Below the pieces are notes generated by a model, which was not told the DNA's origin, made no database searches, and saw only the letters and a program-made list of their open reading frames with translations. Below are positions 15,270 through 25,030 of a DNA stretch of 64,000 nucleotides, in pieces (the first letter of the stretch is position 1; each line of letters opens with the position of its first letter). The stretch lies in the NCBI GenBank assembly GCA_913778495.1, contig CAJYVD010000004.1, forward strand, positions 62,001-126,000, given 5' to 3'. Source of the stretch: an uncultured Pantoea sp. (GTDB lineage: Bacteria > Pseudomonadota > Gammaproteobacteria > Enterobacterales > Enterobacteriaceae). The position numbers and the translations under genes are program-made.

Positions 15270-16184
15270 TCATGCATGTCGGGCAGACATCGTTTCAATC
15301 ACTTCGGTAACCCTTTGAATAACGCGCAGAGCCGCACGCGATAATTGCCGAGAGGGCGCGGTGCACAACGCCAGCGTCAGCGGTCGCATCACGCTGTGCT
15401 TGATCGGAACAAAGCAGAGCTGATGCGACTGCACTTCGGTCAGGACATCCAGCAGGCTCAACACGCACACGCCGGTGCCTTGGGCAATCAAGCTACGAAT
15501 CAGGCGAATATCATTGCAGGCAATAATGTTGTCTGGTGCCATCCCCTGCTTACGATAAAGCGCCGCCACGCGTTCGTGCACCACCAGCGCTTCACCCGGT
15601 AAAATATGGCGCTCGTGGCTAAGATCGCTCAGCGACAGCGCGGCGCGTCCACTTAACGGATGTGCAGCGGGCATCACAATGCCCATCTCTAATTCGGCAA
15701 ACGCCAGGACGTCAAGGCCAGCTTGCCCAGCCGGGTCAAGGATCAGGCCGAAATCAATCTCAGCGCGCCGAATCATCTCGCTCAGTGCGTGACTGCTGTT
15801 CACGGTCAGTTCCAGTCGCAGCCACGGGTGCTCGCGCGCCATCTCCCCGATGGCATCCGCGACGCCGCCGCGCGTCAGTGACTGGACTAATCCCATGCTG
15901 ACATTGCCGCGTTTCAGTCCTTGAATATCGTCGAAACGCTGTCGCGTAAGACGAAATTCACGCTGCCAGCGCATGACGTCGTCGTAGAGTAATTCTCCAG
16001 CCGTGGTCATGCGCAATCCCTCAGGAAGGCGTTCGAACAGCGGTGTGCCAAAATGCACCTCCGCCTGCAGAATTTGCCTGTTGATGGCAGATGCTGAAAC
16101 GTGCAGCTTTTCCGCCGCCCTTCGCAAACTGCCACTGCGTGCCACTTCGGTGAAATAAAGAGAAAAGCGGGAAAAAGGGCTCAT
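15270..16184 (-). CDS. LysR-family transcriptional regulator
   Basis: About 304 residues. The N-terminal winged helix reads Y-F-T-E-V-A-R-S-G-S-L-R-R-A-A-E-K-L-H-V, then S-A-S-A-I-N-R-Q-I, then F-G-T-P-L-F-E-R. A periplasmic-binding-like effector domain follows. The second ATG at 16184 begins the usual M-S-P-F-S-R-F lead into the helix-turn-helix and is preferred over 16211. It is divergent from the Rieske oxygenase operon with 122 bp between starts, the standard layout for a LysR activator of a catabolic operon. Its inducer would be an aromatic compound or a degradation product; this is inference from context. Confidence 0.9.
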   Translation of the reverse strand: MSPFSRFSLYFTEVARSGSLRRAAEKLHVSASAINRQILQAEVHFGTPLFERLPEGLRMTTAGELLYDDVMRWQREFRLTRQRFDDIQGLKRGNVSMGLVQSLTRGGVADAIGEMAREHPWLRLELTVNSSHALSEMIRRAEIDFGLILDPAGQAGLDVLAFAELEMGIVMPAAHPLSGRAALSLSDLSHERHILPGEALVVHERVAALYRKQGMAPDNIIACNDIRLIRSLIAQGTGVCVLSLLDVLTEVQSHQLCFVPIKHSVMRPLTLALCTAPSRQLSRAALRVIQRVTEVIETMSARHA

Positions 16185-16306
16185 GATCACCTGTTCTGTT
16201 TTTTGCAACACATAGCTGAATTATTGATGATGGATTTGTACGCGGCTTAGTATTCACAATGTCCTGAAAGAAATGAAGCCCTTTGCCACTTGTACAGGAC
16301 ATCACC

Positions 16307-17338
16307 ATGAGCAGCATTACGCCCCCCGCACACTGCACGTTCGAACCCGATGATTGGTTGCGCCTGGCGCAGCAGTGGCATCCCGTGGCGCGTGCCTGCG
16401 ATATCACCGGCGCCCCGGAAAAAGCCACGCTGCTGGATGAACAACTGGTGGTGTACCGCATTAAAGGCCAGGTCGTGGTCGCCCGCGATGTTTGTCCACA
16501 TCGCGGTGTACCCTTGACGCTGGGCTTCCACGACGAACACGGCATTGTTTGTCCTTATCACGGCCTGCGCTTTGGTGAGCAGGGGCGCTGCAATCGCATC
16601 CCTTCCAGCCCCGATCAGGCCGTGCCCGCTAAGCTTCATCTCACCACCTATCAGGTTGAAGAACGCTACGGACTCATCTGGGTATGTTTAGCGCCCGATG
16701 CAGATAATCCGGCGCCGCTGCCGTCAATGCCGCACTGGGACGATGCTGGCTTTCAGCAGATCAATTGCCCGGGTTTTGAGGTGAATGGTTTTGCCGGTCG
16801 TCAGGTCGAGGGCTTCCTCGACGTCGCGCACTTCGCCTGGGTTCACACCGAAACCTTTGCCGACGCCAGCAATCAAGTGGTACCGGAGTACGCGCCAAGG
16901 GAAACCGACACCGGCTTTGTGGTGGATTACTGGAGCAGCGTCAGTAATTTTGCTGCCAATAGCCCACAGCAGGCACCGGAGGGCTTCGAATGGCTGCGCC
17001 ATTTTGAGATGCATTTACCGTTTACCGCTACCTTGACTATCCATTTTCCCGGCGAGTCGCGCTTGGTGATCATGAATGCCGCTTCGCCAGTATCTGCGCG
17101 CAAAACCCGAATGTTTGCGCCGATTGCGCGCAACTTTGATCTGCACGTACCGGTTGAAGATGTTCATGCCTTTAACCTGCGGGTGTTTGAGGAAGATCGC
17201 CTGATGGTTGAGACGCAAAAACCTGAACGCTTGCCGCTGGATTTAAGCCTGGAGGCACACATCCCCGCCGATCGCAGCTCGATAGCCTACCGACGCGGCT
17301 TGAAGCGCATGGGCTTTGGCGATTTCTTTTTGGTATGA
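16307..17338 (+). CDS. Rieske aromatic oxygenase, VanA-like
   Basis: 343 residues from the ATG at 16307, which has AGGA eight bases upstream. The Rieske [2Fe-2S] ligands are C63-P-H65 and C82-P-Y-H85. The mononuclear iron site is D172-x2-H175-x4-H180. The size and lack of a beta subunit fit the vanillate O-demethylase/phenoxybenzoate/carnitine-like group of single-component terminal oxygenases. It would hydroxylate or demethylate a small aromatic or methylated acid using electrons from the reductase encoded next. The next gene begins 11 bases after this one. The true substrate cannot be read from the sequence, so VanA is a family comparison only. Confidence 0.88.
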   Translation: MSSITPPAHCTFEPDDWLRLAQQWHPVARACDITGAPEKATLLDEQLVVYRIKGQVVVARDVCPHRGVPLTLGFHDEHGIVCPYHGLRFGEQGRCNRIPSSPDQAVPAKLHLTTYQVEERYGLIWVCLAPDADNPAPLPSMPHWDDAGFQQINCPGFEVNGFAGRQVEGFLDVAHFAWVHTETFADASNQVVPEYAPRETDTGFVVDYWSSVSNFAANSPQQAPEGFEWLRHFEMHLPFTATLTIHFPGESRLVIMNAASPVSARKTRMFAPIARNFDLHVPVEDVHAFNLRVFEEDRLMVETQKPERLPLDLSLEAHIPADRSSIAYRRGLKRMGFGDFFLV

Positions 17339-17349
17339 CGGAGGCCGAA

Positions 17350-18318
17350 ATGAGCACAGATTTTGAGGTGGTGGTAGACGGTATTTTTCGCCAAGGTCGC
17401 CACAATCTTAGCGTCAGGCTGGTGGCGGAAAATTTCGCCCCCCTACCCGCCTGGCAGCCAGGGGCGCACATTGACGTGCATCTACGTCCCGGACTGGTGC
17501 GTCAATATTCGCTGACGGGATCCCACCGCGAGCAACAGGCTTATCACATTTGCATTGCCCGTGACGCGCAATCGCGCGGCGGTTCCCGCCACGTCCATGA
17601 GACGCTGCGGCCCGGTCAACGCCTCAAAATTTCAGCGCCGCGTAATCTTTTTCCGCTGGTGCCCGCAGCAAGCGTGACGTTGCTGGCCGCAGGCATCGGC
17701 ATCACGCCCCTGTACGCCATGGCCGACGCGCTGGACGCCGCTGGCCTCCCTTTTATGCTGCATTACTACGTCAAGCAGCGCGGGGACGAAGCGTTCCTGC
17801 CCGACCTGTCGCGCTATGTGGCGCAAGGACAGTGCAAAATTGGGTACAGCAGCGAGGGCAACAGTCCACGCGGCACGCTGCCCGAGTCGGTGCTGTCGCA
17901 CGTAGCAGGCAGACACCTCTATGTTTGTGGACCGGCTGGGTTTATGCAACAGGTAACACAGCAGGCGCTGGCGCAAGGTTGGCCTGCTGAGGCGATCCAT
18001 ACCGAGGCGTTTAAGCCGGTGGAAGCGGCCCCCGTTCTGGGTGCGGACACCGCGTTTACCGTCACGCTGGCGCGTTCTGGGCGGGAGTGCGCCGTGCCGG
18101 CCGGACAGACCATCGCGCGTGCGCTACAGGATAATGGCATCGCGGTGACGTTATCCTGCGAGATGGGCATGTGTGGGGCCTGTTTAACGCGCGTCACCGC
18201 AGGCGAGATCGACCACCGCGATACGGTTCAATCTGCAGCCGAAAAAAGCGGTGCTGAGCAGCACATTGCGCTGTGCTGCTCGCGCAGTAAAACGCCGACG
18301 CTGGTACTGGATCTCTAA
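17350..18318 (+). CDS. Rieske oxygenase reductase, VanB/PDR type
   Basis: 322 residues with three domains. An FMN-binding ferredoxin-reductase fold comes first (R-Q-Y-S-L-T-G-S), then an NAD-binding domain (A-A-G-I-G-I-T-P-L and C-G-P-A-G-F-M), then a C-terminal plant-type [2Fe-2S] ferredoxin with C-E-M-G-M-C-G-A-C and a final C in A-L-C-C-S. This is the phthalate dioxygenase reductase layout and passes electrons from NADH to the oxygenase. The ATG at 17350 has GGAGG at the right distance; an earlier ATG at 17335 overlaps the oxygenase stop but has no ribosome site. Its stop overlaps the stop of the convergent chemoreceptor gene. Confidence 0.9.
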   Translation: MSTDFEVVVDGIFRQGRHNLSVRLVAENFAPLPAWQPGAHIDVHLRPGLVRQYSLTGSHREQQAYHICIARDAQSRGGSRHVHETLRPGQRLKISAPRNLFPLVPAASVTLLAAGIGITPLYAMADALDAAGLPFMLHYYVKQRGDEAFLPDLSRYVAQGQCKIGYSSEGNSPRGTLPESVLSHVAGRHLYVCGPAGFMQQVTQQALAQGWPAEAIHTEAFKPVEAAPVLGADTAFTVTLARSGRECAVPAGQTIARALQDNGIAVTLSCEMGMCGACLTRVTAGEIDHRDTVQSAAEKSGAEQHIALCCSRSKTPTLVLDL

Positions 18319-19892
18319 ATTGCTGCAGCGGTTGCCGGTGCTAATTTAAAGACGCTAACGCTTTCGAGCATCTGGTTTGCCTGTTCATTCAACATTGAGG
18401 AGGCTGCCAGAGATTGTTCAACCAACGACGCATTCTGCTGTGTGGTGATGTCAATCTGGCTGATAGCGATGTTGATCTGGCTGATGCCATCCGCCTGTTC
18501 GCTGCTGGCCTGATTAATCTGCGCCAACACCTCTTTCATGTTAGCGACGTTGAGCATCATCTCGGACATCAATTTGTTGGCCTCCGTAACGCTGTCGCGC
18601 CCATCAACAATGCGCGTTGAGGACTCTTCAATGAGCGCGCGAATCTCACGCGACGACGTGGCCGTTTTTTGCGCCAATCCACGCACCTCTTGCGCTACGA
18701 CGGCAAAACCGCGGCCATGCTCGCCCGCGCGGGCAGCCTCAACGGCCGCGTTCAGGGCCAGAATATTGGTTTGGAACGCGATGGAATCAATCAGGTTAAT
18801 GATGTCTGACATCCGGCTGGCGGAGTCGTGGATTTCCGCCATTTTGCCGGAGACGTGGTTCATCATCATAACATTCTGATCAACGGCAGTTTCCGCTTTG
18901 GTGGAGAGATCGGCGGCAAAATGCGTGTTGTTGCGCGTATTGCTGATGGTTGCAGTGAACTCTTCGACCGAGGCTGCGGTTTGTTCCACGGAGCTGGCTT
19001 GCTCCTCGGTGCGAGCGGCCAGATCTTGCGTGCCAGACATGATCTCGCTGGCCCCGCCTGAAATGTGTTCCGCACTCTGGCGAATTTGACTGACGATCAG
19101 CGACATTTTTCCCTGCATATGGTGAATAGCATCAATTAATTGGCCCATTTCATCACGGCGTTTTTCATAGAACGCACCACGCAAGTCCCCCTCCGCTACG
19201 CTGGAGAGAAACGCGATAACGTTTTTTAACGGCAGCGTAATTGAGCGAATAATCAGCCACGCCAGCGCAGCGGAGAGCATGACGGCAGCAATAAATATCA
19301 CCACCATGAAAATTTTGGTGGCGCTATATGAAGTCATAAATTCAGCGTAGGACTGCTGCATTTGCTTTTCTTGCAGCGTAATGAATCCCTCGACCGCTTG
19401 GGTGTAGTCGCCCTGCACTTTGGCCAATTGGTTGAAATAAAACGCTAACGCTTGCGAATTGTCGCCATTCAGTAATCGCAAAAATTGATCGCGGTGGGTG
19501 AGATAAGCAGTGCGTTTGCCATTGATAACATTCAGGAAATCTTTTGATTCTTGGTCATTAGTGATGGTTTCAAGCTGTTTGTAAAGCGAGGAGATTTGCT
19601 GTGAAGCGCGCGTGAGGGAAGAGGTAATAGCGCTACGCTGTGCCGCATCGATCGGGCTAAGCAACAGCGCTTGTTGATGAATGGAAACATTGATTTCATC
19701 AATGAGCTGGTTGCTGAGCGATATCGAAGGATAATCATCTTGCATGATCCCGTTGACGCCCACATCGGCCAGTTTGAGGGAGTTTAATCCCAAGGCTGCA
19801 AGGAAAAGCAGCATGGCAATATTGACCAGCGATGAGACAACTAACTTCGTGCGCAACGTAACGTTGCGTGAAAATGCTTGAATCATGTTCAT
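18315..19892 (-). CDS. Methyl-accepting chemotaxis protein
   Basis: 525 residues. It has an N-terminal membrane helix, a periplasmic four-helix sensor domain of about 150 residues, a second helix ([11 protein letters not shown]), a HAMP segment and a long cytoplasmic coiled coil. The hairpin tip reads [39 protein letters not shown] in its conserved part. The length and the methylation-helix glutamines match Tsr/Tar-class receptors, but there is no obvious C-terminal CheR-binding pentapeptide. The ligand is unknown. Its position next to an aromatic oxygenase suggests sensing of that substrate, which is speculation. Confidence 0.92.
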   Translation of the reverse strand: MNMIQAFSRNVTLRTKLVVSSLVNIAMLLFLAALGLNSLKLADVGVNGIMQDDYPSISLSNQLIDEINVSIHQQALLLSPIDAAQRSAITSSLTRASQQISSLYKQLETITNDQESKDFLNVINGKRTAYLTHRDQFLRLLNGDNSQALAFYFNQLAKVQGDYTQAVEGFITLQEKQMQQSYAEFMTSYSATKIFMVVIFIAAVMLSAALAWLIIRSITLPLKNVIAFLSSVAEGDLRGAFYEKRRDEMGQLIDAIHHMQGKMSLIVSQIRQSAEHISGGASEIMSGTQDLAARTEEQASSVEQTAASVEEFTATISNTRNNTHFAADLSTKAETAVDQNVMMMNHVSGKMAEIHDSASRMSDIINLIDSIAFQTNILALNAAVEAARAGEHGRGFAVVAQEVRGLAQKTATSSREIRALIEESSTRIVDGRDSVTEANKLMSEMMLNVANMKEVLAQINQASSEQADGISQINIAISQIDITTQQNASLVEQSLAASSMLNEQANQMLESVSVFKLAPATAAAI

Positions 19893-20610
19893 CCAGAGGC
19901 CTCGATAACAAGGTGAAAGGTATCAAAAGAGAGGAAAATAAAATGCACTTATGCCTTCACGTGGTGATCCCTGTTTCAGCAGTAAAGTGGTTATCGTCTG
20001 TGGCTGGGCTTATCTGAGCATCTTTACGCAACTATAACTAATTCCTATTGCGATTATCGTTTTGGACGATTAAAGACAGGCGCGTGCTAATCACAATCGG
20101 CCCGCTGTTCCGCATAGCGCAACACCGCCTGTTTGGCGGTCGCGCGTGATACCGCATCTGTGGGTTGTGGTAAATCCTGACGCTGCGCTGCCTGTTGATG
20201 ACCTTAATTAACCATCGCTTGATGACATTATTTCATTCGAAGCCGCTGGCTAAGTCACCGTCATACGCACGACGCTTATTTAAGCGAAGCGTGAAAAGCA
20301 CGCTCTATTTTAATCACCAGGGGTAGTTTGCGAAAATGACGATTGACAATAATAGAAATTAATAAAGATCCTGTCTTAGATTACCGCTCCGCTTAATTTT
20401 TAATAAAATAGTGCTTCGCATAATGAATAAAATCTGATAACTATCATTTTCCATACCACTTTTGCGTAAGGAGCAGTAAAATTGCGTTGCCGCTTATCAA
20501 ACGCAACGACAAATATTAATCATTCAGATTCATTACGCCTTGATTGTGGTAAAAACAGCACTACATTTATTTTTTGCTTTACGTTGGTATAAATATTACG
20601 AGGACGAAAA
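19893..20610. other. Long intergenic region with a gene remnant
   Basis: 718 bp without an intact gene. Apart from the remnant at 20097-20203 it is AT-rich and contains several short GC hairpins. The right end is the promoter region of the KGG-repeat gene, with a TATAAATATTA stretch about 20 bp before its ATG. Confidence 0.35.
20097..20203 (-). pseudogene. Possible remnant of a small gene's 3' end
   Basis: One minus-strand frame, bounded by an upstream TAA and ending in TAG, encodes about 35 residues of natural composition: G-H-Q-Q-A-A-Q-R-Q-D-L-P-Q, then R-A-T-A-K-Q-A-V-L-R-Y-A-E-Q-R-A-D-C-D. It has no start codon. It looks like the tail of a secreted or periplasmic protein whose front is lost, but I cannot name the family. 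Confidence 0.25.
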
Positions 20611-20814
20611 ATGACGGATTCTTACGATCACGTTAAAGAGGAAGAACAAAAGAAGCAAAGGCGCGGCGGAGCGGGTAACTTTGCGGAAAACAAGGAGCGG
20701 GCAGCCGAAGCCGGCCGCAAAGGCGGTCAAGTCAGCGGTGGCAACTTCAAAAACGACCCACAGCGCGCTATCGAAGCGGGCCGTAAAGGAGGAAAAATCA
20801 GCCGTCGCAAATAA
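20611..20814 (+). CDS. KGG-repeat general stress protein, YciG-like
   Basis: 67 residues, highly charged and disordered, with the repeat G-G-x-G-N-F, A-A-E-A-G-R-K-G-G-Q, then G-G-N-F, A-I-E-A-G-R-K-G-G-K. This matches the KGG-motif family (E. coli YciG, Bacillus GsiB-type proteins). These are induced by stress and stationary phase; YciG is linked to swarming and RpoS control. The AT-rich region before it would suit an RpoS-dependent promoter, but no consensus was verified. An ACGAGGACG stretch lies about eight bases before the ATG. It stands alone. Confidence 0.85.
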   Translation: MTDSYDHVKEEEQKKQRRGGAGNFAENKERAAEAGRKGGQVSGGNFKNDPQRAIEAGRKGGKISRRK

Positions 20815-21319
20815 TGCCTGAGCCGTTTTCTTCCAGGCAATTTTCCCTTTTTGCATTTCTCGAGCGCTCTCCTGACGCTGTATTATCGCTTCGCTAACTC
20901 AGCTTCAGGAGAGTTATCTTATGATCACGCGAGTATTTACCCCGCTTTCTCAATCGTAAAACTCACTGTGCCGTTACGCTTACCAGCATAACTACACTGC
21001 AATTTTTTATTCTCAAGAATTGGCTTTATTAATCAGCGTCACGATCTCACTTTATATTTGTACAAATCACAAACCATTGTACACTTTTCTTTTTATCGTC
21101 GGTGTCAGAGCCCATATTTCTAATTAACAATTTCGTCGGGAATGTATAATTATTCCCCTTAGCGTGTTTTATAACCCCTATTTCCCGCTCTCGCGCAGGC
21201 ATTCAGGCAATACCGTGTTGTGCCAATCGCACGCACGGCGCGCTCCTTTTTACAATCCTGGCTACAGTGTGTAAGTAAGCTGCAAACAGCAGCACCGAGA
21301 TGAAAAAAGAGAGGTCAGC
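20815..21319. other. Intergenic region with a paired TGTACA element
   Basis: About 500 bp without a gene, except for the TGTACA pair at 21059-21083 listed separately. A 12-codon frame at 20921 with a ribosome-like AGGAGAG is too short to call. Confidence 0.35.
21059..21083. promoter_or_regulatory. Second TGTACA-N13-TGTACA element
   Basis: TGTACA at 21059-21064 and 21078-21083 with 13 bp between, the same spacing as the pair before ycgZ, and both preceded by TT. It lies about 240 bp upstream of the YbiI-like gene and 245 bp after the KGG gene. It could be a remote site for the same MerR-type regulator (BluR or MlrA). No promoter with a 19-bp spacer is obvious here. Confidence 0.4.
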
Positions 21320-21586
21320 ATGGCGGGCGGTTGGTCCGAAGATGGCGCGGTGCAAAAACAGATTGATGCTACCGTTGATGACGCAGTGGCCAGGGCGCGC
21401 AGTCACCTCAATCAGGGTAAAAGCGCGGAGTACTGCGAGGCGTGCGGTGAACCTATACCCGAGGCGCGCCGTCAGGCGCTTCCCGGCGTGCAATACTGCG
21501 TGGCGTGTCAGCAAAAGCTGGATGAAAAAGAGGCCAGTCACAGCGGGTATAATCGGCGTGGCAGTAAGGATAGCCAACTGCGTTAA
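21320..21586 (+). CDS. ybiI: YbiI-like C4 zinc-finger protein (DksA/TraR family)
   Basis: 88 residues, the same length as E. coli YbiI, with the same ends (M-A-x-G-W and Y-N-R-R-G-S-K-D-S-Q-L-R). Zinc ligands are C39, C42, C60 and C63 in the DksA/TraR-type finger. Short proteins of this family lack the DksA coiled coil and may bind RNA polymerase's secondary channel, but YbiI itself has no firm role. AGAGAGGTCAGC precedes the ATG. It is convergent with the diguanylate cyclase gene 45 bp away. Confidence 0.88.
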   Translation: MAGGWSEDGAVQKQIDATVDDAVARARSHLNQGKSAEYCEACGEPIPEARRQALPGVQYCVACQQKLDEKEASHSGYNRRGSKDSQLR

Positions 21587-21630
21587 CTGCCCGCGTTCAA
21601 GGCGCACGGCAGTTGGCGTGCACCCATCTT

Positions 21631-22698
21631 TTAGGCATCCGGCTCCTGCCATAAGTGAACATCATTACGCCCGGCGCGCTTAACCGCGTAAAGCGCTTCG
21701 TCAGCGTGACGCAGCCACTCAGAGAGCGATTCCGCGCGACTGGCAGAGGCGATGCCAATGCTCACCGAACAGCGATACGCTTGCGCCGCGGGCAAACGGA
21801 GGGTGGCAATCTTTTCCTGCAGTCTTCTGGCCAGCATCACCACAGATTCATCGCTGGCGTGATGAATAATCACGCTCAATTCATCGCCGCCCAGCCGTGC
21901 GGGAATATCTTGTAGACCCACATAATTACGCAGCAGCGCTGAGATCTCGGCAAGCAAGAAGTCCCCCGCCTCGTGCCCCCACGTATCGTTTACCGTTTTA
22001 AAATGATCGACATCCATCATTAACAGATAGGCTGCACTTTCACCGCGGCGGGTACACAAAAATTCGCTTTCCAGACGCCGCTCAAAGAGGCGCCGATTAG
22101 GGATCTGCAAACCGGGATCCATTAATGCGATGCGTTCCAACTCACGGTTACGCTGGCGCAATTGCAGCGTGAGAGTATAAGAAGTCGCACTAAGCGCGAG
22201 GAGATAACACGTTGCCAGCGGTATCGTCAGCCACACAGTTTGCAGGCTGAAGCTAAGCGTGAGCTTTGCGCCATCCATCAGCCATGTCAGCGCGAATCCA
22301 CAGAAAAAGGCTCTCAGCGCCGTAAGCAGGAGCGCCCCCCCGCCCACCAAATAGCGATCTGACGCCAGCACCGCCATCATCACCAACGAAGGCAATGGGC
22401 TTAAGGCCATTAGCGCCACCCATATCCCGCCGAACGCGGCATCGAGGGTTAGATTCTGCCGCTCAACAGCGGTATTGTCTTCTGCGCGTCGCGCCCGATG
22501 ATGTGCTAACCATGGCCAGCAATAGGCGTTGATGAACAGGATCAGGCAAATAAACGGGCTGCGCTGCTGTTCAAGCAGTACCGACAAAATAGGAAAAAAG
22601 CAGAGGATCGTGCCGAGTTGACGCATGATAAACATCCGTCGCACGAAACGCTGCGAACGCCGTTTTAAGTGGTCAACGTCAGGAGAGTAATAATTCAT
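21631..22698 (-). CDS. Membrane-bound diguanylate cyclase (GGDEF, variant GGDEL)
   Basis: 355 residues. About six hydrophobic segments in the first 190 residues form an integral-membrane sensor. A GGDEF domain follows (N-R-R-L-F-E-R-R-L, D-V-D-H-F-K-x-V-N-D-T-W-G-H, A-R-L-G-G-D-E-L-S-V). The catalytic motif is G-G-D-E-L, not G-G-D-E-F; the metal-binding D and E are kept, so activity is possible. The usual inhibitory site (R-x-x-D five residues before the motif) reads G-L-Q-D, so product inhibition should be absent. It would raise c-di-GMP. It does not share an operon with its neighbours. Confidence 0.88.
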   Translation of the reverse strand: MNYYSPDVDHLKRRSQRFVRRMFIMRQLGTILCFFPILSVLLEQQRSPFICLILFINAYCWPWLAHHRARRAEDNTAVERQNLTLDAAFGGIWVALMALSPLPSLVMMAVLASDRYLVGGGALLLTALRAFFCGFALTWLMDGAKLTLSFSLQTVWLTIPLATCYLLALSATSYTLTLQLRQRNRELERIALMDPGLQIPNRRLFERRLESEFLCTRRGESAAYLLMMDVDHFKTVNDTWGHEAGDFLLAEISALLRNYVGLQDIPARLGGDELSVIIHHASDESVVMLARRLQEKIATLRLPAAQAYRCSVSIGIASASRAESLSEWLRHADEALYAVKRAGRNDVHLWQEPDA

Positions 22699-22803
22699 GG
22701 ATGAGCGATTCAGGGTAGCGATTTCGCTATGTTAACGGTAAAGCGCATTTATTTTTAAGATTTTTCTTCTTGCTTTTATTTGAATATTTTAAGGGCGAAA
22801 CTT

Positions 22804-22986
22804 ATGCATGGTGAACTGATTACAGTGAACCCTTTGAAACAGAATCCCCTCCCCTCTCGCTCTGATTATCATTCAACCAAAATTCTGCGAGATTGCCTTT
22901 TAAAACCGTTGAGTAATATCCGTGGACGCGGTGAAAACGCGCGCTGCGTTTTGGATGCCTGTAATGCTGCGGGAAACGGACAATAA
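22804..22986 (+). CDS. Possible 60-aa hypothetical protein
   Basis: An open frame of 60 codons beginning at an ATG with AAGGGCG eight bases upstream and ending directly at a strong terminator. The product is polar and basic, with two Cys near the end, and has no signal peptide or membrane segment. The ribosome site and terminator support it; the sequence matches no family I know. It may be a chance frame beside a terminator that serves the opposite strand. Confidence 0.3.
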   Translation: MHGELITVNPLKQNPLPSRSDYHSTKILRDCLLKPLSNIRGRGENARCVLDACNAAGNGQ

Positions 22987-23014
22987 AAAAGGATCGCGAG
23001 GCGCGATCCTTTTT
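22986..23014. terminator. Bidirectional terminator
   Basis: Stem GGATCGCG/CGCGATCC with a 3-base loop, flanked by A5 and T5 in line with the stem. It can end transcription from either side and lies 32 bp beyond the stop of the minus-strand chemoreceptor gene. Confidence 0.9.
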
Positions 23015-23045
23015 GTTAGCTCAGGGCAAAGAACAGCCCTTAACG

Positions 23046-24875
23046 TTAGGCGTTCTGCAGGCGGAACTGCGTCACCAGCTGCGACAGCCGCGTAGCCTGT
23101 TCTTCAAGCGAATGGGCTGAATGCGAGGAGGCACTGACCAAAGAGGCATTTTGCTGAGTGGTAGTATCCAGTTCCCCTACCGCGCGGGCAATCTGCTCGA
23201 TGCCGCGACTTTGCTCATCAGAAGCGGCGGAGATCTCATCCATGATCTCGTTGACATGGTTAATGCTGGCCACGATCTGTTCCATGGTTTCACCGGCGCG
23301 TGCAACCTGCTGGTGGCCATTGCTGATGCGGGCAACCGATTCACCAATCAGCTGCTCAATGTCTTTCGCGGCGCCTGCGCTGCGCTGCGCAAGATTACGT
23401 ACTTCGCTCGCGACCACCGCGAAACCACGGCCCTGCTCGCCTGCGCGGGCCGCTTCCACTGCGGCATTTAACGCGAGGATATTGGTCTGGAAAGCGATAC
23501 TGTTGATGACGGCAGTGATATCAGCGATTTTCTTTGAACTCTCAGAAATATCGCCCATGGTGGTGACCACATCACGCACCGCGACACCGCCCTGGTTAGC
23601 GTTACGGCGTGCCTCGGCGGCAATTTGACTGGCGTGACGCGCGTTATCCGCATTGTTTTTCACCGTAGAAGTCAGCTGCTCCATGCTCGCCGCCGTTTCC
23701 ACCACCGCCGCCGCTTGCTGTTCCGTACGGGAAGAGAGGTCCAGGTTACCCTGATTAATCTCGCTTGCCGCTTGTGAAACGCTGTCAACACTGCTGCGCA
23801 CGTCGCCTATCATGCTTTGAAGCCGCGCGTTCATACGTCCCATTGCGGCAGTGAGCTTGCCGAACTCATCATGCCGATCGGCGGTGATATGAGACCGCAA
23901 ATCTCCGCTGGCGATGCGCTCTGCCAGCGCCAGATTGTGGAATAAGGGACGGGTGATTTGACGGATGATATACCATGCCACCAGCACGCCAAACAGAATA
24001 GCCAGGCCGCCGATAAGCATCATAAGCGCTGCCGAGCCTTTGACGAGCGCTTCGTTACGTGCTTTGACAATCGCGATGATCTTTTTAATGGTTGCGCTGC
24101 TGCTGTCGCCGGCTACTTTAACGGTATTTTCCGCATTGCGAAGCTGCGCATAGCTCTCTGCTGCCTGTAAGCTGAGATTTTTGAAGCGCTCGGTATCTTG
24201 CCAGAGCGATGTAAAACCACCCTGCTGCTCCGCCGGTAACTGCGCTATCAGAGATTTCATATCCTCGTTGGCCTGGCGGAAATGGGTTTCCAGTGCAGTC
24301 CGCAAGGTATCCGAAGCGTTAAAGCGCAGCGCCCACGCCTCTTCGCGCACGTTGCTGATGGCAAACAGCTGTTGATAAATGTTGTTCGTCATCGCAGGGT
24401 CACTGACCGGGGTGCGAATCAGTTGCATATAACGCGCGGTCATGTCCTGCTGGCTGAGGGAATCCAACTGCGCGCGCTGCGCATTAAGCTGCGCCGTGGC
24501 CTGCGTCATTGCGCCGATGCTGTTCTGGAAGGCAGCGAGGTGTGCGTCGAGTTGATCAATCAGCGCCTCTGCGTCGCGGCTCCATGAAAGCTGTTTGGCT
24601 TCGCGGTTCATACGCTGCGCATGGCTGACATAGTCCGCCATTGCCTGTCCCGCTTTGTCGTCGCCGTAGAGATACTTGAGTCGATTGATTTTGGCCTGAA
24701 ACACTTCGATATTAACGTCGTAAATCAGATTGGTTTTTTGATAAATGTCGTGAATTTCAGTGAAACGCTGCACGCTAAGCCCGGTGGCGAGTGCAACTAA
24801 CAAAAGTACGATGCCAAATCCTGCTGATAACTTACGTGTAATGCGGACATTCCGTAATCGGGATACCAGTCCCAT
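23046..24875 (-). CDS. Methyl-accepting chemotaxis protein with long sensor domain
   Basis: 609 residues. First membrane helix about 15-35, a periplasmic all-helical ligand domain of about 250 residues, a second helix ([15 protein letters not shown]), HAMP, methylation helices and the conserved hairpin [17 protein letters not shown]. The large sensor resembles the helical bimodular type, which binds carboxylates or nutrients; the ligand is unknown. The second chemoreceptor of the plasmid, it lies 3 kb from the other and is not part of an operon. It ends near a bidirectional terminator. Confidence 0.92.
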   Translation of the reverse strand: MGLVSRLRNVRITRKLSAGFGIVLLLVALATGLSVQRFTEIHDIYQKTNLIYDVNIEVFQAKINRLKYLYGDDKAGQAMADYVSHAQRMNREAKQLSWSRDAEALIDQLDAHLAAFQNSIGAMTQATAQLNAQRAQLDSLSQQDMTARYMQLIRTPVSDPAMTNNIYQQLFAISNVREEAWALRFNASDTLRTALETHFRQANEDMKSLIAQLPAEQQGGFTSLWQDTERFKNLSLQAAESYAQLRNAENTVKVAGDSSSATIKKIIAIVKARNEALVKGSAALMMLIGGLAILFGVLVAWYIIRQITRPLFHNLALAERIASGDLRSHITADRHDEFGKLTAAMGRMNARLQSMIGDVRSSVDSVSQAASEINQGNLDLSSRTEQQAAAVVETAASMEQLTSTVKNNADNARHASQIAAEARRNANQGGVAVRDVVTTMGDISESSKKIADITAVINSIAFQTNILALNAAVEAARAGEQGRGFAVVASEVRNLAQRSAGAAKDIEQLIGESVARISNGHQQVARAGETMEQIVASINHVNEIMDEISAASDEQSRGIEQIARAVGELDTTTQQNASLVSASSHSAHSLEEQATRLSQLVTQFRLQNA

Positions 24876-24995
24876 GTTCTCGCTCCTGAGATGAATATTA
24901 TTATCGCTTTCGTGAGAGAGTTATCGGTGCTGGCGAGGAAAGGTTTAACTTGCTGGTGTGAAAAAGAAAATTTCAGCAGATGATCGCGCTGGTCA

Positions 24996-25020
24996 GGGCG
25001 ATTTCAGGGTGAAATCGCCC
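24996..25020. repeat. parS-like palindrome, remote copy
   Basis: A perfect palindrome with 11-bp arms (GGGCGATTTCA and its complement) around GGG. It contains ATTTCA next to GCGA in the same arrangement as the two sites beside parB. It lies between convergence-free neighbours, just beyond the end of the YahK-like gene. It could also act as a terminator, since TTTAGTATTTTT follows on the plus strand, but no plus-strand gene precedes it. Confidence 0.45.
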
Positions 25021-25030
25021 TTTAGTATTT

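Noticed and set aside
24996..25020. Palindrome taken as the terminator of the chemoreceptor or YahK gene
   Set aside because: On the minus strand, where both genes are read, no T run follows it; it shares its core with the parS-like sites, so it is listed there.
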